Part shown: in pieces, positions 1 through 38,379 of the stretch | Layout of the letters: every line of letters begins with the position of its first letter | Position numbering within the stretch: position 1 is the stretch's first letter | Assembly (NCBI RefSeq): GCF_964340395.1 | Contig: NC_135559.1 | Location: 20,513,111 to 20,577,110, forward strand | Reading direction: 5' to 3' | Source of the DNA: Glandiceps talaboti | Lineage: Eukaryota > Hemichordata > Enteropneusta > Spengelidae | DNA length: 64,000 bases | Notes under the pieces: model-generated | Told to the model about the DNA's origin: nothing | Seen by the model: the letters and a program-made list of their open reading frames with translations, nothing else | Databases searched by the model: none | Made by a program: the position numbers and the translations under genes

Positions 1-142
1 TGTGTGGTGGGGGCTCAAGATGAAATTAGAATATATATCTTGGTAAATTTCATTCAAGACATTTTGAACAACAGTAGACCCTTCAGTGAATGTATATGAT
101 TGTCTTTCCACTGGGTACTGGTTTTCAATATATATTGCACTA
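1..142 (-). pseudogene. Possible continuation of the pseudokinase C-lobe, out of frame with the upstream exon
   Basis: Reading minus from about 140 gives an open frame containing NQYPVERQSYTFTEGSTVVQ and then LNEIY. This resembles kinase subdomain IX (xxEGSDVYSFGxxLxEI). The kinase exon stops at TAA 167-165 just before it, in another frame. The alternative donor at 227/226 (ATAG|GTAAGG) leaves phase 1, while the acceptors I can see near 137 and 121 need phase 2 or 0. Either an exon junction was misread or the copy carries a frameshift. The window edge prevents resolution. Confidence 0.4.
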
Positions 143-164
143 TATTTGTAAATGTCATTTTGGT

Positions 165-9246
<9,082 letters not shown>

Positions 9247-12200
9247 TGTGATTCAAACGCCACAGTAATGGTATAGTTTTATGTACATCAAGATATCGGT
9301 CCGCTAATAGTTAGATCATCAGCAAGTTAATTTGGCTGTTTCTTAGATCGACTTTAACTTGTATGGCTGTGGGTCGTCGTATCCGCATGTTACGTTGTAT
9401 CCGTGTTGTTAGGAAAGTTAATTTAAATATACGTCATATACTATGATACGCAGGCTGTCTGTAGGTATGAAGGTGTAGCCAAAACATTAATCAATTACGT
9501 ATTACTATTATACATATATCATTACAGTGTTCACAATTATATTTGCCGAAATCACAGACTGCAACTTACTGTTTTTCGACGTCCTGTCGTGGACCCCAAA
9601 AAGTAGGTCTACGCACCAGGATAGATAATGTGTATATGTGTTACGGGTGTGGCCTGCGCATGAACATTTGTAATAGTAAATTCCAGAACGTAATCCTTTC
9701 AGCAGACGCTGAATGAAGTTATAGACTACAAAGAACTATTCAAGGACAGGGACAGATAACCCTTACCCCATGCTTGACTTGTTTGTTATCAATGAAGAAA
9801 AGAATACATGTGATATCAAGCAAGGAGGAAAGAAAGCAAATAAGCTAGACACATCCATCCACCGGTAACACTATGAAATTTCTAAAGTTATTGAACGATT
9901 TGCTATTTGACCTTGAGGAAGAAGGTCAAGGTCGAAGCTTAGTGTCACGTTTTAAAGGTTACCTTAAACATAGATGCGCACTTCTGAATGATGTCTCTAG
10001 ATACAAAACTTCAGTCATTATTGAGCAATTTGCTATTTTACCTTGAAGATGGAAGTGCAGGTAAAAGTACAAATTTAAACAAAAGTTCACCTTTGATGAA
10101 ATGGGGAGAAACTTTGATGACGTCTCCGTGAACTTCTTGTTATATATTTGAAAACAAATTTTGGCTATTTGACCTTGAATATGTTATTAAAGGTAATAGG
10201 TCGTGGGCTTATGGGGCTTATTGGGTGGGTTTAACACTTGGATGATGCTGTGTACGTATTCAACGTTTGGAAGCGGCAAAATGTGTGTTTTTAGGACGAA
10301 TATGGCCGTCATTTTGCCATAACGTCAAGGGCGCGAAAATTAAGTGGCGTGCATATGCACACTATTGTGTTTGACATTTTTGCAAGGTTTGCTTGAAATT
10401 GAGGCCGAATTATGTCAGATATCGTTAACCACGCGCGGTATGGAGGGACAGAAAGAGAGACATGGGCTATTTATACGGTCCCTGTGGGCTGTGTCTGTTG
10501 GGAGCAAAAAATTAAGAATGGATGCATTTACAGAATAATGTTTACAGATGACATTTCTTGTCATTGTCACCAAGGATACGACCAAGCCTGTTGACAGCAA
10601 CTGCAGAATATACGCCCGGAAGTACGTACTTGCGCTCGCACCTAACAAGTATGGATGTAATTAAACACGTAGGGATTTCCCCAGGGGATTTCCCCTAATG
10701 TGTGTTCCTTTCTATTCGAAAAGATATCGTCGACGTCATATGCGGCGACAACCCTCCCCGTTCCCGACAAAGAATGGAATACTTGGAATGGGGACTCTGA
10801 AATTTAACTGAGTCTGCCTCGTGTGTCAGATGCTGAATAATGAATAACACCATCTAAAACCCGGCCAAATCCTCTGCTGATCCCTGTGACCGCACGTCAG
10901 CTACAAACTACATCGGATAAGTAGATTTCGTAGATATAATGTCTTGTGTGTTGACAGGGTAAGCAAATCTGTTTCTTTTCTTAGATGTTCTTGAAATAAT
11001 TCGAATAAGTAACGCATCTGAAAGAGGAGCTGGTAATCGCAAATTAATCACACACAACACATTCAATGTTTCTAAGAATTACACTCGCCTTCCTGTGTTA
11101 TGATGAAATATGTGACACACTTGTTCATATACCGAGAAACACGGAAACATGGTTTCATTCAAAAACAGGAATAAGGAAAAAGACATACCAAAATATCAGA
11201 AAATGGAACCAATAGTTTCTTGAGCAGGTAACACTTCCCTTTCCATATAGTACAATGATTATGATTAATATATGCAAGGTTTAACCGCGACCTCCAATTA
11301 ACTTCGCCATGTTGCAGAAAATATGTGCTGATAATAAATACGTTCACGTTAACTATTTCCCGTCAAATACATGTATGCGTCAATGTGAATAAACCTTTAC
11401 GAATCAACAATAGCTGTCACTGTAACAAATTTGGATGTGGAAAATTAAGGTCTTCATAAAACGGTGTTTTATGTGATCAAGTCTCCGATACTGTCACGAC
11501 GGTGGCCGACCATGAACGGAACGAGTTGCTTTGTCAGAGTATACCAAGAACAATACGTGTTTACAGCTGACTCGGTCTCAGTGACGGAGTTCACTAGCTC
11601 TTGAGAGCATTTTTAGATTCTTCTTGCTTGGCCCATATAGGACCTACCTTGGTGGTTGGCGATAACACAATTTCTTGCTAAATATTATGTTTAATACGCA
11701 TAATGGTGGACATTGAACATTGCAAAAGCACGTTTTAGATACTAACTAGATTGTGTATGATTATAAGAGAAAGGTCACTAGTCAGTTTTTTAATGTTTGT
11801 TACTTTACAACCATTGCAGGAGTTATGTAGAAACGCCTGTGATCAGAACGTCGGTTTATGAGTGGTGTACAATGAAAACTGTCTTTGAGGGTGCCGAAAA
11901 AAGTATAATTCTTATCACTACCAAACTGACAAACACTGATACAAAAATCAACACCGGGTCCCCTAGGTTCACGCGACTCTCTTATCAGTTTGTCTATGTC
12001 TGTGAAAGTTAGTCATGTTGTAACACGAAATTCGAGTGTAAGCTCATAGATTAATTTTGAATTTCGCACTAAAAGTCGAATTCTATTGTTAATATGCTTT
12101 AACATAGACCATCCATCAATGGTCTATGAATTCACCAATTTCACAAAATTTTGTCCACACACTCTTTCCTGTAGTGACATGGACATTTTCTCTGCTACCC

Positions 12201-14100
12201 TTGAAAAACAAGTCATTGAGAATGACATAGGCCCCGCTATGATTGGGTTTTAAGGAATTATCACTACTCTGATCACGCAACAACACTTGTGAACCTAAAT
12301 CAAACAGACTTAGATATGTTGTGTCTGCTTGTTGGACATGGAACATGCCTACAACAATAAAGGATTGGTCGGGTATGGGGGATCATAACATGATGAAAGT
12401 GGATATGCACATGTATGTCATAGAACACTGTCCTCAGTAATATCAACTTTGAATGAGATCTGTTCAAGCATGTCTGAGTTATGGCTTTGGACATGGAAAA
12501 TTCACAAACAAAATGGCTACCAGGCAGCCATATTGGATCGTATCACAACAACAATGAATATGCACATGTATGTCATAGAACACTGTCTTAATACCAACTT
12601 TGAATGAGATCTGTTCAAGCATGTCTGAGTTATGGCTTTAGACAGGGAAAATTTGCAAACAAAATGGCTGCTAGGCGGCCATATTGGATCGTATCATGAA
12701 ACAAATTGACGTGCATATGTATGCCATTGTATATTGCCCCTGTACCAAGTTTGAAAAAAATTGGTCCAGGCATCTCCAAGAAACGCACTGACGCACGGAC
12801 ACACGGACGCACGGACAGACGGAACCCAATCCATAAGTCCCCGTCCCGGACTTTGTCCGGCGGGGACTAACTACCAACACACTCCTGACCAGTTGTTTGT
12901 CACATTCACAGACTTTCAATTCTGTAACTATTTGTTGACGATCGAAAATCTTCATTTAGGCTTTTTCCATATTGAAATAGACGACTGATACTGGAAGGTT
13001 TCATCATTACCGTATTACAGAAAAGTCGGCTGATTGCATATTTAATATGATCTACATGTTGGTGTCAGATCACCGATTGGTTTGAAGGTACATACATGAT
13101 AAAGTGTGGAGTAACAGTGAGAAAATCATATTGGATGTACGAATAGCCTTGGTTCAATACACGTATTAATGTCACTCTATATTGTACATTATCATCAAAC
13201 TGGTATTAATAATTGTAAAAAGCTAAACATTAATGAATAAATTTGTAGTCGGTTCGTTCATTACATAGACCTCCTTACAAAAAATATGGTCAAACGAAAA
13301 GTTTTAGCACCCATTTCGTTTCAATCATGTTTAGGCAGTTAGTCCTGTTTCCATACGGAGTAAGTCGGCCCATCCTTCTCCGTCAAGGTGTTGAGTGAAA
13401 CGCGTGCACTTGCAAGCAGGACTAGTATCCTGTCAGAACCAACAGTCGACAGACTTTCTATTAGAATGGCATTGATCCGGTTCTTCTGAAATACTCAGAT
13501 GACTGCTGTCGTTTAGATTTTAAAATCCGTTCAAGAGATTTTGAAAAGGACCGTACACAAGCGGAGTTGCTAAAATACAAACTCCACGATCACATCTGTT
13601 GTAAGTATTTATTGCAGACTTGAATGCCGTGTATATTTTGTTGTATTGTCATGTGTGGTGGCGATTTTTCGCCCAAAACTCAACATATAATCTATACACT
13701 GAAAGTTTATTTTTAGGACCAGATAGACTATTACGTTGTATAATGTTATGTTACAACATGACAAACTTTACATCAGAGGGGCCCGATGTTGTTTTTGTAT
13801 CAATGTTTGTCAGTTTGATAGTGATAAGAAGTAGTCTTTTTTTCGTTCTGATCACAGGCGTTTCTATATAACTCCTGCAATGGTAGTATATGTACAAATA
13901 TTGCTTTCTATCATTTAATTTGTGTGTTTATTTATTTACCCAAAAGCACAAATGAACATTGCAGATACACATACAAAAATACTATTTCGTGGGTAAATAG
14001 GGGAATCAGGATTTAGCTTACAGCTATTCAAGCCTGTCCCCTACCATAGTTATATACAATGTTTGACAGCAAAGTGATATAGCAAAAGGAAATACATAGT
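9247..14100. other. Intergenic stretch upstream of the TIR gene
   Basis: No convincing gene is present. At about 9890-10190, three diverged copies of a unit containing ATTTGCTATTTGACCTTGA lie about 130 bp apart. A dispersed repeat occupies 12208-12869. The rest is unassigned AT-rich DNA. The promoter of the minus-strand TIR gene should lie just above 9246, but I see no decisive core element. Confidence 0.6.
12208..12869. repeat. Dispersed repeat with internal 151-bp tandem units, copy 1
   Basis: It begins near the text TTGAGAATGACATAGGCCCC and ends with ACGGACGCACGGACAGACGG followed by CCCGTCCCGGACTTTGTCCG. Inside, a 151-bp unit carrying AAAATGGCTGCCAGGCAGCC or a close variant is repeated a little over twice. 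The same module, with more units, is at 44432-45559. Short open frames across it are by-products. Confidence 0.85.
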
Positions 14101-14163
14101 ACCTCGGAGTTCATAGTACTTATGAAGAACATACGGTAACAATAAATTGTACAGTGGTTTAAT

Positions 14164-15650
14164 TTACTCTTCTAGAAGAAATTGTTTATAAGATCGCTTA
14201 AATTCATTTAGCGTATTGATACATCTTATGTTGACAGGGATGCTATTCCAGATTTTTGCCCCTGAGAAGGAGAAAGAAAACTGACCTGAGTTTGTTCTGG
14301 CATAATATGGATAAATATTTTGATATGAACAGAGTCTTGTATTGTAGTTATGGTGTGAAGGTTCAAAATAATCATACAAAGTGTGTGGTGATAGTTGATG
14401 GATCAAGCCATAAATAAAGGAACCTATCAAATATCTATGCAGTTTAAAAACATCTAGAATATTCAACTGAGCAAACAAAGGAGATGAGTGATCCGTTGGA
14501 GATTTAAACAAAACTGTTCGAACAATCATTTTCTGTGACATTAATATACGATTTAGATGTGATGAATAAGTGTTACCCCAAACCTCAAGGCCATAGTTGA
14601 TATGGGGGAGTATGAATGTGTTGTACAAGAGTAGTAAAATGTGTAATGGTAATATATGTCTAAGTCTATACAAAATCCCACACTTTATTCTGATTAGCTT
14701 GTTTACCTTTTCGATGTGGTCGGACCAAGAGAGATGCTTGTCTAAAGTAATTCCCACAAAGGTGACAACATCCTCCTCCTTGATGCTTTTGCCTTGTAAT
14801 GTGATATCACCAATCAAATTTACTTTCTTTTTGCGCCCTCTAAATACTATAAAATTTGATTTTTCACTATTTATTGTCAATTTGTTTGTATTGCACCAAC
14901 GTTGAACCTCGTGTAATTGACCCGAAACATGATCCAAATTAATTTCCCCAACCTGTGAATAGGTATGAAAGAGATTGGTATCGTCTGCGAACAAACGGAA
15001 ATCAAAGAAAGAGGACGAGTTTGGAAGATCATTTATATACATTAAAAACAAAGTCGGGCCTAGTACAGAGCCTTGGGGTACTCCAAAGTGAATAAAACGT
15101 TTTTCCGATATATGACCGTTTAGCTGGACAAACTGGGAGCGACCTGACAGGTAGCTTTTGAACCAGTTATGACAAGTGCCCCGGAACCCGTAATGTTCAA
15201 GCTTGGCTAATAAGATCGAATGATCGATTGTATCGAACGCTTTACTGAAATCAATAAATACCCCTAGAGTGAAATTCCCTTTATCAATCTCTTTAAGAAT
15301 GTGATTTACTAAATTAATCAAGGTAAGTTTGGTACTGTGATTCTCTCTGAAACCATATTGATGTCTATACAAAATATTAAATTTGTCCAGATAAGAGATG
15401 ATTTGTTTATTTATGACTTTTTCAATGATTTTACTGAATAGGGGCAAAATAGATATAGGTCTATAGTTTCCAACAGAGTCATTCTCCCCTTTCTTGAAAA
15501 TGGGTTTCACTTTGGCGATCTTCAACGCTGATGGGAATGTACCAATTAAAAATGAACAATTTATGACGTGAGCCAAAGGCGGCGCTATTACTTCAGCAGC
15601 ATCAATGAGGAGTATTTGTTTGTATACATATAATGGGAATATTGATTAAC
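14164..15650 (-). mobile_element. 5'-truncated non-LTR retrotransposon, reverse transcriptase (Jockey/CR1-like)
   Basis: A 470-aa open frame at 15576-14164 shows reverse transcriptase motifs in order: NYRPISILP (about residue 37), FIDFSKAFDTIDH (about 108), GVPQGSVLGP (165-174) and the catalytic FADD (196-199). The C-terminal ARTNSGQFSFSFSGAKIWNS tail is typical of Jockey/CR1 ORF2. In-frame sequence runs back to a stop near 15650. The endonuclease half and ORF1 are absent, so this is a dead-on-arrival 5'-truncated copy, although its RT frame is intact. Confidence 0.9.
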
Positions 15651-16377
15651 GTTCAGTATATGCAAATGTCATGGGGCCCGGTCATGTTTTACAAAATGGG
15701 ACAAAGGGGAGGGTCACTTTTTACGAATGAAGAATGGGGGGGGGGGGTCATGTTTTTCTTAACAGACCATGTGTGATTTCATCCGACCCTCTCCCTGTAA
15801 ATACTGAACGCTCCCTAACGTCGCCTTCTATTCTTCGGGTGGATTTATGAGCTGACCATAAAACTTTACAACCTTATCAAATGAATTACAGTGACAACAC
15901 ACGGTAGTGGGCCGCGCATATACCCGTCCATTTGTTTTTTTCGTTTGTCTATTGCAAGCAAGAAAAAGGAAAAACCAATGGCTGCTTCGATTTTCGTTTT
16001 CTCGATCGGAAAACGGAACAAGGAAAACAATTTGTTTTTTTTTTCCATTGCCGTTTCATTTTATAATAATACAAAAACGGAAAACAAATCCTGTTCCCTT
16101 TTTCGTTTAACACAATTAACTAATGAAAACGAAATACTGTTTACATACCAGATCAGATGGAAATCGCTCATAACAAAGTGAACTATCTGGATGTTAGAAA
16201 AATCTGTGATTGATAAATTTCAAGTTGTTTTTCTATCTATAGTTTTTATCTAGCAGCTGGTTGTATGAACGTAATGTAAACAAAGCAAGGACGTCGACGC
16301 CCAAGTTATCGCCATTAAAGTAACATAGAAACAATTTGAACGCAATACGATCATTACATAATGTCCACCCTTTATTT

Positions 16378-16664
16378 CTAATTATAAAATTTCGATTCTG
16401 AAGAGTTTTTATACGTTAATGAAGATATGTCATTTCTTAGAGTACCACAATGTTGAGTATGTAACTGAATGACCCCATCTTTATGCAACTTCATCAGTTT
16501 TATGAACTCTGACGGCATACGATGTGCACCTCCTGGTTTTTGTATATAATCGTTGTAGTAATGATAGTAAAGTGGCTTTCCTTCGAGATCTTCTCCAAAA
16601 GGCCAAAATCCGTACATATGTATCTCTCTGCAAAAAGTTATGGCTGCTGTAAAAATAAAGAACC
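16378..16664 (-). CDS. Duplicate terminal exon of sialyltransferase A (exon 7b)
   Basis: This 287-bp exon has an intact acceptor (CTTCCTCCCAG|GG) and an open frame to TAG 16380-16378. It encodes the end of sialylmotif S ([13 protein letters not shown]), motif III (YHYYND) and motif VS (HRMPSE). It differs from the proximal exon 7a by three residues in the last 79 codons: MPSEF versus MPSEV, Tyr versus Ser, Asn versus Thr. MPSEF matches the family better, since paralogue B has MPVEF. It could serve as a mutually exclusive last exon by skipping 7a, or it may be an unused duplicate. Confidence 0.75.
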
Positions 16665-16679
16665 CTGGGAGGAAGAGAG

Positions 16680-16856
<177 letters not shown>

Positions 16857-16995
16857 GACTCGGTTACAACAGCTGGGCGCACTAGGTTACAATTTTTTTT
16901 CTGTTATGTACCATTTTTACAATTTCTGGTGATATAAATATACATACACACATTTATATCAGCTGAACGAACACTGAGAGGGAACGATTGGACAT

Positions 16996-17032
<37 letters not shown>

Positions 17033-17333
17033 AAATATATGTTGAAGAAATACTTATTAGAAATTATCCAACTTTAAGATATTATATATTGTTACTAATT
17101 TATAAGTATCATAGCGCTGATCTTTTTGTTCATTGCAATTTATTTTAAATAAAAAAGGTTACAAAAAAACGGGTAAAATACATACAGCAAAATAAGACGA
17201 TAATGACAAATATAGAGTTAATCGTGAACTTTCAAATGTTCAACGAGACTAGATGTACCTATCGATAATATAATAAAGCTTTCAAGTTGTAAAATTTAGT
17301 TACACACAAAATAGAAGATAAAAAACAATATAC

Positions 17334-25255
<7,922 letters not shown>

Positions 25256-28200
25256 CGCCTCAGCAAACGTTGATATCAAAGAAAGTAAAGGCGACAAACT
25301 GGTCCAGTGTTGCGCATGCGTGAAACTAGGAATGAATTAATGAATAGGTAAGATTAATATTTAATTATCTCGGCTGTCTACAGTTGACTGATTAAATAGC
25401 ACAAACAATAAAACAAAATTTACAAATTCATCTTGTAGTGCAAACAAACATATATGTAAGATAAGTGTTACGAGTCACACATTGTAAATAATTGTGTCAA
25501 GTAAATGTTATTTTGCAATGACAAGAAGACACATGTAAGGTCACATTGATTAATGAGACATAGCCACAGGGTAAGCAATGTGTGAGAGAGTGAATTTTGC
25601 TGTAAACAATTTGTTTGTTAACCATATTTGTATTACGGAATGAACGTTAGTTTAAATAAAATGTTGGTGACGTATACGGTTGAAGCACCGGGAATTTGTC
25701 TCAAAAATATTTGTTAGATTTGCTTGGAGGCCTTGACTGAGGAACACGGATTTGAATGCGCTCCATGAGCTGAACTTCACAGGGACGAATACATGATCAT
25801 AGGAACTTTGATTCCCGGCTGTAACTAAATTGAGGAGTTCGATTGAATCACTCCTATTGCTGCAAATCGTATATGTCATTCAACTCAAAAATAATATTTT
25901 GAGTGCTTTATGAGTTTATTCCACAGAATACGTGTCCTGAGATTCTGGTACCTCTGAGATAGACTGTGTACGTTGAGATTACCACTGAATATAAGTCAAT
26001 ATCCACAACAGCCTAATTCAGCGTCGTAACACAAGCATTTGCAAGCAGAACTTGAATGGAATTACAGGAGATGAAAGTAAATAAGCTGTACAGGAACAGA
26101 AGTCACAATGAATACAATATTATTGCTTGGGTCTGTCTCTGCATAGCGGATTTATATACAGTGTAATACAATTGTTACATGTTTCTGTATGATAGTGTAC
26201 AATCATGATAAACATGCAGTTTTTTGTTTTGTCTGTCAAAAATATTTGTGAGATGGACGCGCGCTGTCTTTTTTGTAGTCCTAGTTTCGTAACTCAACCT
26301 CTGCAAGAGACAGACACATGTAACAATTATACATGTATCTGTTCTGAATTTTGATTAGGTCGGACAGTTTTTGTAGTCTCTTTACACGTATATGAAATCC
26401 CAGGGGAACTTGAAATTTGTTTGTGAATGTGAGCTAATATGTCGAGGCCATAAAGCTAATCTTTTTTTTTTTTTTTAAACCGGAGTGTAATCTTTATCCC
26501 TGTGCTTCTCATCACAACATGATGTCACCCATTTCATTTGTTTACTTTCTATGTTTTTAACAAGTTCCGCTTGTAAATACTTGTCTGTCGCTTGTTGTAA
26601 AATGAAGTGGAAACTAGAATACAAACATTAAACCTGCAACTGTAACGTTTTTGAATACTTGTTAGATACAATAACATAATCTTAATATCACACACCAACA
26701 GTATTGCGTCATCTGTGGATAAACCTGTGTTTGTACATCTACTGTTTATGGATAACATCGATCGCTGGTTAACATGTACAATGTATAATTATTGGTATTT
26801 CAATAATTTTCAGTGATTTTCTAATCGAAGAATTATACTCCAGTTACAACTTGTGCAAATTTAACACGGCATCAGATTCAAAACCCAGCTTTCGCTCAAG
26901 ATTTAAACTTGCCACTACACTACATACAGGTAATATTGACAAACACAATTTTATTAGTAATTTTTAGTTAATACATATTTTGTTATTTGATCGAAAAAAA
27001 TGTGCTAGTTGCAACTAGTGCAGATTTAACGCAAACATCTTCTGATCTATTTCGGGAGTTTATTTTCGTTGCAAATGTAATATATTTTACATCATATTCT
27101 TCAAGTTCTGGTTATCTCTATAAATTACATTTTCCAGTCAATATTTCGAGTTTAAACGGATTGTTGGAAGATAGAAACGTATTTGACTACCAGATGTGGT
27201 TTTCGAGACTGGAGGTACGTATTGCAAGACAATCTCTTCGCCTGTCTATATATAGGTCGATAACACAGACACTAGACAGGTTGTGTACAAAGGAACCGGA
27301 TTAGTAGGCGTCACGTGCTCGTTCCGGCTTGGTTGAGCACGTACTATAATCGATATTTAACCATAGTTGAGTCAGAATGGCGCATTGAAATGACTGATAT
27401 ATCGAATTAATTTCCGATCTGTACAGGAAAACATGATATATTGTAAAGTTAGAAACTACCATTTGGACCGGTCAAGCAAAAACATTGACGTGCGAAACAG
27501 AAAAGTTGGAGTCGGCCATATCAAAAAGATAACACTACGCCCAGTGTCTGATGCTAGAATTTCATCTCTCAATCTACTAAATGTCATCGTTTAAGGCGGG
27601 TTGAGGTAGCATGGTGGCATGCTAAGGAGTTACCAGAATAGAACACAACAAGGGAAAAACCATTTAAAACATTGATTCGGAACTTCTAAACTACACCGAG
27701 GCCATAAAAAGGGCTAAAACTATTGCACGATTACCCGTAACGTCTGAATACATCCAAGACTTTCTACCTGAGATACCCCCAGGTCATGAATGTCTGCTTC
27801 TACACAAATCATCCAAGTTGAGTACCCCCCACAAACAAGCAAAAACATGTTCTTTTAATTTTCTCCTTAGTTGCTTTGATTTCGACTGCTCGAAATGAAA
27901 CTGACATGACACTTGGATTATTTCAAAACAATAACTCGTATGGTATTCACACGAAATTTACATTCTGACCATAATTCCCATATCGCCATTAAATGAAGTA
28001 CTTTGTTTGGGTTTTTGCTTTGTTACTATGGGAACCAGATTTGCTATACGTCGTTTTGGAAGCATATCGCTCGATGGGTCAGCAGTGTCGGTCACCAGAG
28101 TTAGAGGGTGATTGATGGGGCCAAAGCACGAGGTCAATTATTTGATTGTTTGTGCGCGTTTTCTCAAACCATTGATATCCCATCGGTGCTAAAACCATGT

Positions 28201-28280
28201 TTGTCATTACAAGAAAAAAAAATTACTTCTTCTTCATATCACTGGACCGCGACCGCGACTGGTCGTGAACAATAGACAGT

Positions 28281-28366
28281 AGCCCCGTCTACACGGCACT
28301 AAAATTCCTACCTAAGGTAGGACTTAGGACTGCCTCAGGTAGGACGACCTACGTGTAGATGGGGCT
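28281..28366. mobile_element. Small hairpin (foldback) element
   Basis: It starts AGCCCCGTCTACACG and ends CGTGTAGATGGGGCT, an imperfect inverted repeat with a nested CCTACCTAAGGTAGG palindrome. On each side lies a related stretch containing ACTTCTTCTTCA and ACTGGTCGTG. Confidence 0.6.
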
Positions 28367-29151
28367 AGTGAAAGAAAATACTTCTTCTTCACTGGGCTAT
28401 GACCGTACGACTGGTCGTGGAGAATAAACAGAAAAATATATCGACTTTTTTGAATTTGGAAACTTTAATTGCATTTAATTGCACCTCCCCCTTCAAATTA
28501 AAAAAAGGCGATCGATTTTTCTGATACTTTGCATACTTAAACATTGATATCTGAATATGTAAAAAAAATGCAACGAAAATACTATGTCACAACCTTTGTT
28601 TCAAGATAATGACCGTTTCTTGTATCTACACATATTGTTTTGGGTCAAAATAAGTAGATTTACAACAATTAACTACATCATAATTTTTGACAGTTAAAGA
28701 TTATCCCTGGAGCACTTAATGAGCTTACATATTTTAGTGCAATGTGTATTATGTCCAGACATATTTGTTTGTAATTTCTTTTCATTATTTCATAAAATGC
28801 TATGTTATTTTATCCCCAGCTGCTTTATGATATTTAAAGAAAAATGTAAGAAAACTGCAAAAAAGGATAAAAGTCCGTGATAGATTATTTTTATATGCTG
28901 TATGTGTACAATGTATTATTCCAGCTATTTGTCAATGACAAAATGATAGTGGGTCACCACGTCCGTTTAAATTCTAGAATTGAAATTGTAACCCCACACC
29001 CCATCTCAATTTAGACATTTTTGACTGAAATTTGTTATGAAATATTGTTGAATTTTGACAAAAATTAAAATGAGCTTGTTTAAATTTGCACATATGTATA
29101 ATGTACCAATGCCTCTTCATAATTATACAACAAAAATCATTGTGTGTGTGT

Positions 29152-29392
29152 AATCTGATTAAAATCCAATGTAGATGTCGGCTAATCGTTCATTGCTATT
29201 TTACCTTCGTTATTTTGCCTGAATTGACCTTCTTGGTACATGTTTACATTTTTTAGCCTGATCGCCTCCTCTAGAGGAGGCGATCAGGCTAAAAACGTAA
29301 ACATGTACTACGAAGGTCAATTCAAGCTAAATAACAATGGTAAGATAGCAATGCACGATTAGCCGACATCTATATCGGATTTTAATCAGATT
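29152..29392. mobile_element. 241-bp foldback (inverted-repeat) element
   Basis: Two ~120-bp arms meet at the perfect palindrome TCGCCTCCTCTAGAGGAGGCGA. The arms are complementary over essentially their full length with scattered mismatches. GT repeats flank both ends, so the inverted symmetry may extend into them. No coding potential. It fits a foldback or MITE-type element. Confidence 0.85.
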
Positions 29393-30043
29393 GTGTGTGT
29401 GTGTGCTAACTTTAAAATGCCAGCAAAAAATGTGACCCCCACCCCATCAAAATTTGAACAAAAATCACTTGACATTGTATAATATTGGAACACACAGGCA
29501 TTTATTAAGCCTTGTACACAAGAAGTGACATTGGCAAGCGAACTTAAATGAAACATTGATGTTCACTCGAATTAAACTTACAAAGTTTTGAAATTAAACT
29601 TACAATGCACATACATACATACATACATACATACATACATACATACATACATACATACATACAAATGCATAATAAACTTGTGAGACAGTCCGAATAAATA
29701 GATGTAATCCGACGTTTCGAATAACAAATTGTTTTTCAAGGTATTTAAAGGCAAGACATAATAGATAAATACCTGAATATATCTGAATGTTATTGGAATA
29801 GAACGATAACCGCGCGAGATTAACGGTTATACGTGTAAAAAAAGTTCTAAAATTCTCACGCACCAAAACGAACCCAAATAGAAAACGCCTGAAATATAAA
29901 ACAAGCGCAATTAGACAGGAAATGATGTGAATAGTCTATTAATTCCAAGGTTTACATACATACATACATATACATACATACATACATACATACATACATA
30001 CATACATACATACATACATACATACACACATACACACACACAG

Positions 30044-30084
<41 letters not shown>

Positions 30085-31280
30085 CAGACACCTTCTTGAA
30101 CGATAGAGAGCCTTAACACACCAAAAAATTATAGTTATCCATAGCCCTCGATTTCTACACTCTAATTAAAACATAATCTCTTTGTTTCATCATGAGGTTT
30201 AATAATAACATGTACCTTTGTAACGATTGACATTTTATTTGCCAGCCATACATGTACATTGCTGACCATCTTGTTTCCTTCAATACAGACTATCTTAGTT
30301 TTTTGGTCTTGTTCCATTTCTCAAACCGCACCGATAAATTTCAGAAACAGAAAAGTTAACAAATTTTAGAACAAGTTGACAAAGACCGTAAACTATAGTA
30401 CACAGCGCCTGGTAAGACACGTTGTTGAATACGGAAATATTTTCTCGGAATATAAAGGAAACCATTCATGTTGTTTGTTGTTGTAAAGCATTTGAAATTG
30501 GTGAAAATCAGTAGGCATTAATGTGATGATGTACAGCTAGATTTGCATATACATAATACCAATATAACGGCAATTTCACTACAATAACATTATTTAGTGG
30601 ATCAAACTATTCATTTCGGAATATCGAATGCAAAGAAGACCATTTCGTTTACCGCATTCGATATATTTATGGAGAGTTGTGACAACAAGTAACTAAGTCA
30701 TGTCACGAAGATCGATCATTAGCTAAAGGTCAAAGGTTAATGTTCAGTCCATGATTTCAGCCACACAAAAAAACAAGTTAGAGCACACAACATAGCGTAC
30801 GCATGCTATCAGCTAACACGTTCATTTGTTGTGTGTACTTATAAGTTATATATGTACATATCATTTGTGCCAGGACTGTCTAAGATTGACATCCAAACCC
30901 ATCCCTCGAAGAAAAACTTATTTCACGGGCCATCAAAAATGTCCAGATCAAACACTTGCTTTGTTAGTTCGTAGGATATTTTAAAATAAATGACATATAT
31001 TCTCATGAAACTTCGTGAGAGATCGATTATGAAACTATGTACTATTGCAACATCATGACATATAATTTCCTCGATAAGAAGTCAATGATTCAACAATTTC
31101 AGTCATCGTGCTGCAATCGTTGAGGGCGCCCTTGGCGTTGTCCGATATGATGCATAGAGGCATAACAGACATTTAAAATTGGTTTGTAAGGATTTTAATA
31201 TTTAATATATATGAAAAGCAATTACATTATAATTAATGTATCATTGTACATTTTTATCCAAATACAAGGGTATGTTACAA

Positions 31281-37871
<6,591 letters not shown>

Positions 37872-38379
37872 TGCAAACTATGTAAACTTTCGTCTTCAAA
37901 CAGTTTCGCTCTGCTAAAGGAGAATTGTAAATACGAAAACTTACATTACAATATATTACAACATTACTACTCTTGATCAGACATGTTTTGTGCTCATTCT
38001 GATATACGACGTAGCATAGCGCGTGTGCTGTAATTCTATGTCACCATGATAGGGAAATACACTTTCTGTTATGTACACAAAAACGAATCATGATGTTGCT
38101 ACCAATAAATGTATTGTATAGTTTTTATGTACAGTGACTCACGTCGTTGCCAGTATGTTGAACTTTGAACCCCGAAGGATTGGATAACAAAACGTCGTCA
38201 GCTATAACCACAGGCATTTGTTTTCCGAGACACGTATCAGAATATGTTTCTATCAGAATACAATAAAAGATCGATAATATTGACGTGTTTAGGCCAAATG
38301 AAAAAAGTTGTTTGGTTCCGGTTACCCGACCCCATTTAGTTTTTCACGCCGACACTAGCCCTTTTTTTTTACGTATTCG

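Larger units (their letters stand above)
25256..31280. other. Intergenic stretch between the two sialyltransferase genes
   Basis: I see no gene. Contents: an 86-bp hairpin at 28281-28366 flanked by related ~55-bp direct repeats, a 241-bp foldback at 29152-29392, (CATA)n at 29605-29662, and (CATA)n/(CAGA)n at 29953-30085. The remainder is unassigned AT-rich DNA. Confidence 0.6.
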
